From WLWS01 sp965243105 (GTDB lineage: Bacteria; Pseudomonadota; Gammaproteobacteria; Eutrophobiales; Eutrophobiaceae): a stretch of DNA of 64,000 bases. The stretch spans positions 1,426,001-1,490,000 of the forward strand of contig CBDEUC010000003.1 of assembly GCA_965243105.1 (NCBI GenBank), written 5' to 3'. The position numbers and the translations under genes are program-made. Under the pieces are notes generated by a model that saw only the letters and a list, made by a program, of their open reading frames with translations, had not been told where the DNA came from and made no database searches. Below are positions 59,339-64,000 of the stretch, in pieces; the first letter of the stretch is position 1, and each line of letters begins with the position of its first letter.

Positions 59339-60232
59339 TCAGCCGGTCAGTCTTTGCCTGGCCTCGTGGTACTTGGCGGCAGTGTTCTCGATTACCGTGG
59401 CTGGCAGCGATGGGCCGGGTGCCTTCTTGTCCCAGTCCAGTGTTTCCAGGTAATCCCGAACATACTGCTTGTCAAAACTTGGCGGGCTGATGCCTGTCTC
59501 GTAGGTGTTCGCCGGCCAGAAGCGCGAGGAGTCCGGCGTTAAGGCCTCATCAATCAGCACCAGCCGGTCATTCTCATCTATACCAAATTCAAACTTGGTG
59601 TCAGCAATAATGATCCCGCGTTGCAGGGCATACTCTGCGGCCTCGGTGTATATTTCCAGGCTCACTTCCCGAACCTGGTTAGCCAGTGACTCACCGATCA
59701 GATCGACAGTCGCCTGGAAATCTACGTTCTCATCATGATCGCCAACTTCCGCCTTGGTTGACGGCGTGTAAATCGCCTGCGGTAATTTCTCTGCCTGCTG
59801 TAAACCCCGGGGTAACTGTATTCCGCAGATGGTGCCACTTTCCTGGTAGTCCTTCCATCCAGAGCCAATGATGTAACCACGCACGATGGCTTCCACCGGC
59901 AGTGGCCTGAGCTTCTTCACCACGATACCGCGCCCCTCAAGCATTTGTCGCTCTCCTTCGTCAGAGACAACGTCGCTAAGTGACAGCTCAGAAAGATGGT
60001 TAGCAATGACCCCGCTGGTGCGCCTGAACCAGAAGTTCGACACTTCAGTGAGGACGGCGCCTTTACCAGGGATCGGGTCCGGCAGGATCACATCAAAAGC
60101 GGACAGCCTGTCGGTCGTGACAATAAGCATGTGCCGATCGTCAACATCGTAAATGTCACGCACCTTGCCCTTGTTGATCAGCTCCAGCGAAGACAGGTTG
60201 GAGTCGTACAGAGTGTCAGGCGCGTTTGTCAT
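59339..60232 (-). CDS. purC: Phosphoribosylaminoimidazole-succinocarboxamide synthase
   Basis: 297 residues, the longer SAICAR-synthase type. Purine biosynthesis step 8: joins aspartate to CAIR with [54 protein letters not shown] and [30 protein letters not shown] are family signatures. It begins about 3 bases after glnS on the minus strand, so the two are co-transcribed. Confidence 0.96.
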   Translation of the reverse strand: MTNAPDTLYDSNLSSLELINKGKVRDIYDVDDRHMLIVTTDRLSAFDVILPDPIPGKGAVLTEVSNFWFRRTSGVIANHLSELSLSDVVSDEGERQMLEGRGIVVKKLRPLPVEAIVRGYIIGSGWKDYQESGTICGIQLPRGLQQAEKLPQAIYTPSTKAEVGDHDENVDFQATVDLIGESLANQVREVSLEIYTEAAEYALQRGIIIADTKFEFGIDENDRLVLIDEALTPDSSRFWPANTYETGISPPSFDKQYVRDYLETLDWDKKAPGPSLPATVIENTAAKYHEARQRLTG

Positions 60233-60235
60233 TAA

Positions 60236-61912
60236 CTACCTGTTGATCTTTGCCCAGGTATCACGAAGCGTCACTGCCCGATTGAAGACAGTTTTTTCCG
60301 CGCTCCAGTCTTTTGCATCGGCGCAAAAGTAACCCAGGCGCTCAAACTGGAAACGATCCCCAGGTGAAGCCTTTTTAAGATCAGGCTCCAGCAGGGCATC
60401 ACCCAGCACCTCCACCGAGTCCGGGTTGAGGCAGGCAAAGCTGTCTTCCTCGGCATCCGGGTTTTCCACGTTATAAAGACGATCGTATAACCTCACTTCA
60501 GCCTTTACCGCGTGCGCCTCGGACACCCAGTGTATTGTGCCCTTGACCTTGCGGCCATCCGGAGCATTACCGCCACGAGTCTCCGGATCGTAAGTACAGC
60601 GCAGCTCCACGACTTCGCCGGCGTCATTCTTGATGACCTCGTTACAGGTAATGAAATACGCGTAACGCAAGCGTACTTCCCTGCCCGGGGCGAGCCTGAA
60701 AAACTTCTTTGGCGCATCTTCCATGAAATCATCCTGCTCAATATAAATGACCCGGCTGAAGGGAACCTGTCTCGAACCCATCTCCGGCTTTTGCGGATGA
60801 TTTGCCGCATCCAGCCAGTCTTCTTCGCCCTCGGGAAAGTTTTCAATCACGACCTTGAGCGGTCTTAACACCGCCATGGCCCTTGGTGCACTACCATCAA
60901 GATCTTCACGCAGGCAGTTTTCAAGCACGCCGATATCGATCCGCGTATCGCTCCTGGTAATGCCTATACGCTCACAGAAGTCACGAATAGCGGCAGGCGT
61001 ATAGCCCCGGCGACGTATGCCCGAGATGGTGGGCATCCTTGGATCGTCCCAGCCATTGACGTGCTTTTCATTGACCAGCTGTAACAGCTTGCGCTTGCTT
61101 AGCACGGTGTAGCCCAGGTTCAGCCTGGCAAACTCATACTGGTGGGGTCGGGCAGGTGTGTCGAGGTTATCAATGACCCAGTCGTAAAGCGCGCGATGGT
61201 CTTCAAATTCCAGCGTGCAGAGTGAGTGGGTGATGTGTTCCTGGGCATCAGAAAGACAGTGGGTGAAATCGTACATTGGATAAATACACCAGGCATCACC
61301 GGTACGGTGATGGGTGGCTTTCTTGATGCGATAAATTACCGGGTCACGCATGTTGAGATTGGGTGATGCCATGTCAATCTTTGCGCGAAGCACGCATTCA
61401 CCCTCATCAAACTTTCCGGCACGCATATCTTCAAACAGTGAAAGGTTCTCCTCCACGCTGCGATCCCGGTAGGGACTGTCCTTACCCGCCTCTGTCAGCG
61501 TACCGCGATGTTCCCTCATCTCTTCGGCGTTGAGACTGTCAACATAGGCCTTGCCCTGCTCGATCAGCGCCACCGCGTACTGGTAAAGCTGTTCAAAATA
61601 ATCCGAGGCAAAAAACTCCCGATCTTCCCAGTCAAAGCCCAGCCAGCGAACGTCTTCCTTTATCGAGTCGACGTACTCCACGTCTTCTTTCTCAGGGTTT
61701 GTGTCATCAAAGCGCAGGTTACACTTGCCGTTAAACTCGCCGGCAAAACCAAAGTTCAGGCAAATAGACTTGGCATGCCCGATATGAAGGTAGCCATTTG
61801 GCTCAGGCGGAAAACGCGTGTGCACGCGACCATCATTCTTCCCCGCTTCAAGGTCCGCGGTGATGATCTTGCGAATAAAATTACTTGGTATGTTGTTCTC
61901 GTTTTCTGACAT
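60236..61912 (-). CDS. glnS: Glutaminyl-tRNA synthetase
   Basis: 558 residues from the ATG at 61912 ([20 protein letters not shown]); the Met at 61942 adds ten atypical residues. Class I synthetase with HIGH-type HIGH in YLHIGHAKS and KMSKS-type VLSKRKL, and a C-terminal anticodon-binding beta-barrel. Charges tRNA-Gln, of which one gene lies at 33354-33430. It sits between the ubiquinone-pathway genes and purC. Confidence 0.97.
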   Translation of the reverse strand: MSENENNIPSNFIRKIITADLEAGKNDGRVHTRFPPEPNGYLHIGHAKSICLNFGFAGEFNGKCNLRFDDTNPEKEDVEYVDSIKEDVRWLGFDWEDREFFASDYFEQLYQYAVALIEQGKAYVDSLNAEEMREHRGTLTEAGKDSPYRDRSVEENLSLFEDMRAGKFDEGECVLRAKIDMASPNLNMRDPVIYRIKKATHHRTGDAWCIYPMYDFTHCLSDAQEHITHSLCTLEFEDHRALYDWVIDNLDTPARPHQYEFARLNLGYTVLSKRKLLQLVNEKHVNGWDDPRMPTISGIRRRGYTPAAIRDFCERIGITRSDTRIDIGVLENCLREDLDGSAPRAMAVLRPLKVVIENFPEGEEDWLDAANHPQKPEMGSRQVPFSRVIYIEQDDFMEDAPKKFFRLAPGREVRLRYAYFITCNEVIKNDAGEVVELRCTYDPETRGGNAPDGRKVKGTIHWVSEAHAVKAEVRLYDRLYNVENPDAEEDSFACLNPDSVEVLGDALLEPDLKKASPGDRFQFERLGYFCADAKDWSAEKTVFNRAVTLRDTWAKINR

Positions 61913-61957
61913 GCGGTTTATTCCAGCAGCCCTTACAGGCAATGCTTTGCTACGTTA

Positions 61958-63172
61958 TCAGGCAATGTTTCCTTTTGCGAACTCCGGTAAGTCCCCGGCC
62001 AGGCCCATGGCGTGACGCATGATAGTGTGTTTCAGGGGAACAATCGAATTTGCAATATCAAGGGCCTGGTTGCGTAACATGGGTATGGGCGAAGCCTGGT
62101 TCTCAAAGGTGTACTTGAAGCCTTCAAAAATCATCATCATGGTGCGATTTTCCACCTTGCGCCAGCGCTCGTAGGCGCGTAACACGCGGCGCCCGGCGAT
62201 ATTTCGATTCTTGCGGTGTGCTTCCAGCACCAGTTGCGCAAGGCTGGCAGCATCGAGAAAACCCAGGTTTGCACCCTGGCCGGCAAGGGGATGAACTGAA
62301 TGTGCCGCATCACCAATGAGCGCCAGGGACTCAAGACAATAGTGTTCTGCCTGGGCGCGCAGCAGGGGAAAACTCTTTCTTTGCTCGCTGTGCTCCACCT
62401 GCCCAAGCTTGAATTCAAACGCTTCCTGTAACTCGTTATTAAACTGCTGCTCATCCATCTGCAGAAGTTCATTGGCGTGCTCCGGCGTGGTCGACCACAC
62501 CACCCCGCATTGATTAGCCTCGTACATGGGTAAAAACGCCAGCGGGCCATTGCAAAGAAAGCGCTGGCGGGCAATATCCTCATGACCAAGTGCAGTTCTT
62601 ACAAGGCAGGCAAGGGCACGCTGCTGGTAGTCCCTCGTGGGATACTGGATACCAGCCAGTTCACGACAACGGGAATTGACCCCATCGGCGGCCACCAGCA
62701 AGCTGGCGCTGATTCGTTCACCGTCACTCACGCTGACCTCGATACCATCATCCAGCCAGTGAATATCCTCTATGCTGGAGCCGTAACGCATGTCTACTCC
62801 GGGCAACACGGACACCACGTTTTCAAGAGCGTGCTGAACCCGCGATTGCTGGACGATGTATCCCAGTGTTGGCTGGCACAGATCTGCACTGTCAAAACTG
62901 ACTTCACCACGACCATTCGCATCCCACACGTGCATACCGCGAAAATACCCGGTTTTTTCCGGCGGGATTTGTGACCAGGCGCCGCAGGCTTCCAGTATGC
63001 TGCGAGATGCATGGGTAATTGCCAGGGCCCTTGGATCATCGTCAGCTCCCTCGCTATTCGTGTTACTTTCAAGAACGATGCACTCAAGCCCGGCCCTCGC
63101 CAGCAGGCACGCCAGGCCAAGCCCTGCCAGCCCACCGCCAGCGATAACAACCTTCGTTGTTTTTTTACTCAC
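61958..63172 (-). CDS. FAD-dependent ubiquinone-pathway monooxygenase (UbiI/VisC/UbiF type)
   Basis: 404 residues. Group A flavoprotein monooxygenase: FAD-binding GGGLAGLGLACLLARAG near the start, the DG motif LLVAADGVNSRCRELAG and the GD motif LIGDAAHSVHPLAGQGANLGFLDA. It hydroxylates the ring of ubiquinone precursors. Sequence alone does not settle which position. The start overlaps the stop of the upstream UbiH-like gene (ATGA at 63169). Confidence 0.9.
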   Translation of the reverse strand: MSKKTTKVVIAGGGLAGLGLACLLARAGLECIVLESNTNSEGADDDPRALAITHASRSILEACGAWSQIPPEKTGYFRGMHVWDANGRGEVSFDSADLCQPTLGYIVQQSRVQHALENVVSVLPGVDMRYGSSIEDIHWLDDGIEVSVSDGERISASLLVAADGVNSRCRELAGIQYPTRDYQQRALACLVRTALGHEDIARQRFLCNGPLAFLPMYEANQCGVVWSTTPEHANELLQMDEQQFNNELQEAFEFKLGQVEHSEQRKSFPLLRAQAEHYCLESLALIGDAAHSVHPLAGQGANLGFLDAASLAQLVLEAHRKNRNIAGRRVLRAYERWRKVENRTMMMIFEGFKYTFENQASPIPMLRNQALDIANSIVPLKHTIMRHAMGLAGDLPEFAKGNIA

Positions 63173-64000
63173 GTCATCAGCCCCCTGACGAGCCCCGGCT
63201 GTTTGCCACTAATACCCATACCCCGGCGCATCAGTTCCTGTCGCGCCGGTGGCGTGAGATCAACCAGGGTCATGGCAAGGTTACGCACGAGGGAAAGGCC
63301 ACTATTGCGGTTATAGAACCAGCGCGTGATATTGTGCGATTGTTCACTGACACGTTGCTGGTCCGCCTTTCTTTCCTGCAGGTATTCACCAAGCAGCATG
63401 GCATTGCCGGGGTCCAGCTTTTGCCTGTCAGCCTCGGCCAGCTTTTCCGCCAGGCAGGCAACGTCCCTCAGGCAAAGATTAAAACCCTGCGCCCCGTTCG
63501 GGTGAATGGTGTGCGCGGCATTTCCCAGCAACAACACGCGACCGGTTAATTGCTGATCCGCCATGACACTTCTTACCGGGTATGCGCGCCGCTTGCCCAG
63601 CTTGAAAATCCGTCCCACTCGCCTCCCCATACGTTGGCGGACTTCTTCCAGAAATTCCTCGTCAGGCAGGGACAGGAAATGTTCCGTCTTCTCTGCCGCG
63701 CAACTGAAAACCAGCACATACCTGTCTGACTGCAGCGGCAACAGTGCCAGCGGCCCGTCCGGGGTAAATCTCTCGTAGGCGGTATCGTTGTGTGGGTTCT
63801 TTGAACTGATATTGCTGACGATCAGGCTTTGCCGGTAATCATGTTCTTTTGTCACGATGTCCAGCTGTTGTCGAATACCGGAATCGGTGCCATCGGCTGC
63901 TACCAGCAAGCTGCAGCGCAGTGAGGCAGGATCGCCCTCGCCCAGTAGCTGCAGTTCAATGCCGTCACCGGTTTGCCTGAAACTGTCAACCCTTGCCGGA
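63169..64000 (-). CDS. ubiH: FAD-dependent 2-octaprenyl-6-methoxyphenol hydroxylase-like (5' end outside window)
   Basis: The frame stays open to the window edge, so only the last 277 or so codons are visible. They contain the DG motif LLVAADGTDSGIRQQL and the GD motif LLLGNAAHTIHPNGAQGFNLCLRDVACLAEKL (Asn in place of Asp in GD, as in several UbiH proteins), with a UbiH-type C-terminus (RWFYNRNSGLSLVRNLAMTLVDLTPPARQELMRRGMG). Partner of the next gene in ubiquinone synthesis. The ubiH / visC pair is common in Gammaproteobacteria. Confidence 0.88.
   Translation of the reverse strand, partial: PARVDSFRQTGDGIELQLLGEGDPASLRCSLLVAADGTDSGIRQQLDIVTKEHDYRQSLIVSNISSKNPHNDTAYERFTPDGPLALLPLQSDRYVLVFSCAAEKTEHFLSLPDEEFLEEVRQRMGRRVGRIFKLGKRRAYPVRSVMADQQLTGRVLLLGNAAHTIHPNGAQGFNLCLRDVACLAEKLAEADRQKLDPGNAMLLGEYLQERKADQQRVSEQSHNITRWFYNRNSGLSLVRNLAMTLVDLTPPARQELMRRGMGISGKQPGLVRGLMT

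Overview
The window looks like a piece of a gammaproteobacterial chromosome, probably a free-living, respiring, environmental species that I cannot place further. The evidence is gene order. The block moeB-prmC-prfA-hemA, divergent from TPR-lolB-ispE-tRNA-Gln-prs-rplY(CTC)-pth-ychF, is a classic gammaproteobacterial arrangement, as is engB / cytochrome c4 / dsbA / GGDEF. UbiH/VisC monooxygenases, LolB, cytochromes c4 and c5, a PEP-CTERM protein and a Zur-ZnuABC locus fit the same group. Base composition is moderately GC-rich, except in an AT-rich intergenic stretch near 4.1-4.5 kb and in the 46.5-51.9 kb cassette region.

Layout. 0-4 kb: end of an EF-hand membrane protein, prlC (oligopeptidase A), an SH3/coiled-coil membrane-anchored protein, a DUF3135 protein and rpmE. 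4.06-4.59 kb: a gene-free AT-rich region with two perfect and two near-perfect DnaA boxes (candidate replication origin or DnaA-binding locus). 4.6-8.5 kb: engB, cytochrome c4, dsbA and a diguanylate cyclase. 8.5-17.7 kb: accessory enzymes, a HEYVH/TPR protein, a PEP-CTERM protein under an apparent sigma-54 promoter, cytochrome c5, an orphan TRAP solute receptor and uvrD. 17.8-25.2 kb: pmbA, the MoxR-DUF58-TgpA unit, a cNMP-GGDEF regulator and a TPR/TonB protein. 25.4-38 kb: the translation, haem, isoprenoid and lipoprotein housekeeping block. 38-46.5 kb: metabolic and repair genes, mostly on the minus strand.

46.5-51.84 kb: an array of ten integron gene cassettes, all on the minus strand, each followed by an attC site of about 58 bases. 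No integrase is visible, so it is a CALIN-type array or the detached part of a chromosomal integron. Most cassette products are exported or membrane proteins of unknown function. One is a complete JAMM/MPN metalloprotease, one a GNAT acetyltransferase, one a PLD-N/TPR protein and one DoxX-like. The attC sites are nearly identical at the right (attI-like) end and decay towards the left.

51.9-58.2 kb: a TusA-like sulfur carrier, then a zinc-acquisition locus. A minus-strand unit (small zinc-chaperone-like protein and ZnuD-like TonB receptor with His/Asp/Glu-rich loops) diverges from zur-znuA-znuC-znuB-DUF2938, with one palindromic Zur box between them. 58.3-64 kb: a rhomboid protease, purC, glnS and two ubiquinone-pathway FAD monooxygenases, the last one cut by the window end.

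The most noteworthy items are the cassette array with its JAMM peptidase, the DnaA-box region, the sigma-54 control of the PEP-CTERM gene and the compact Zur regulon.
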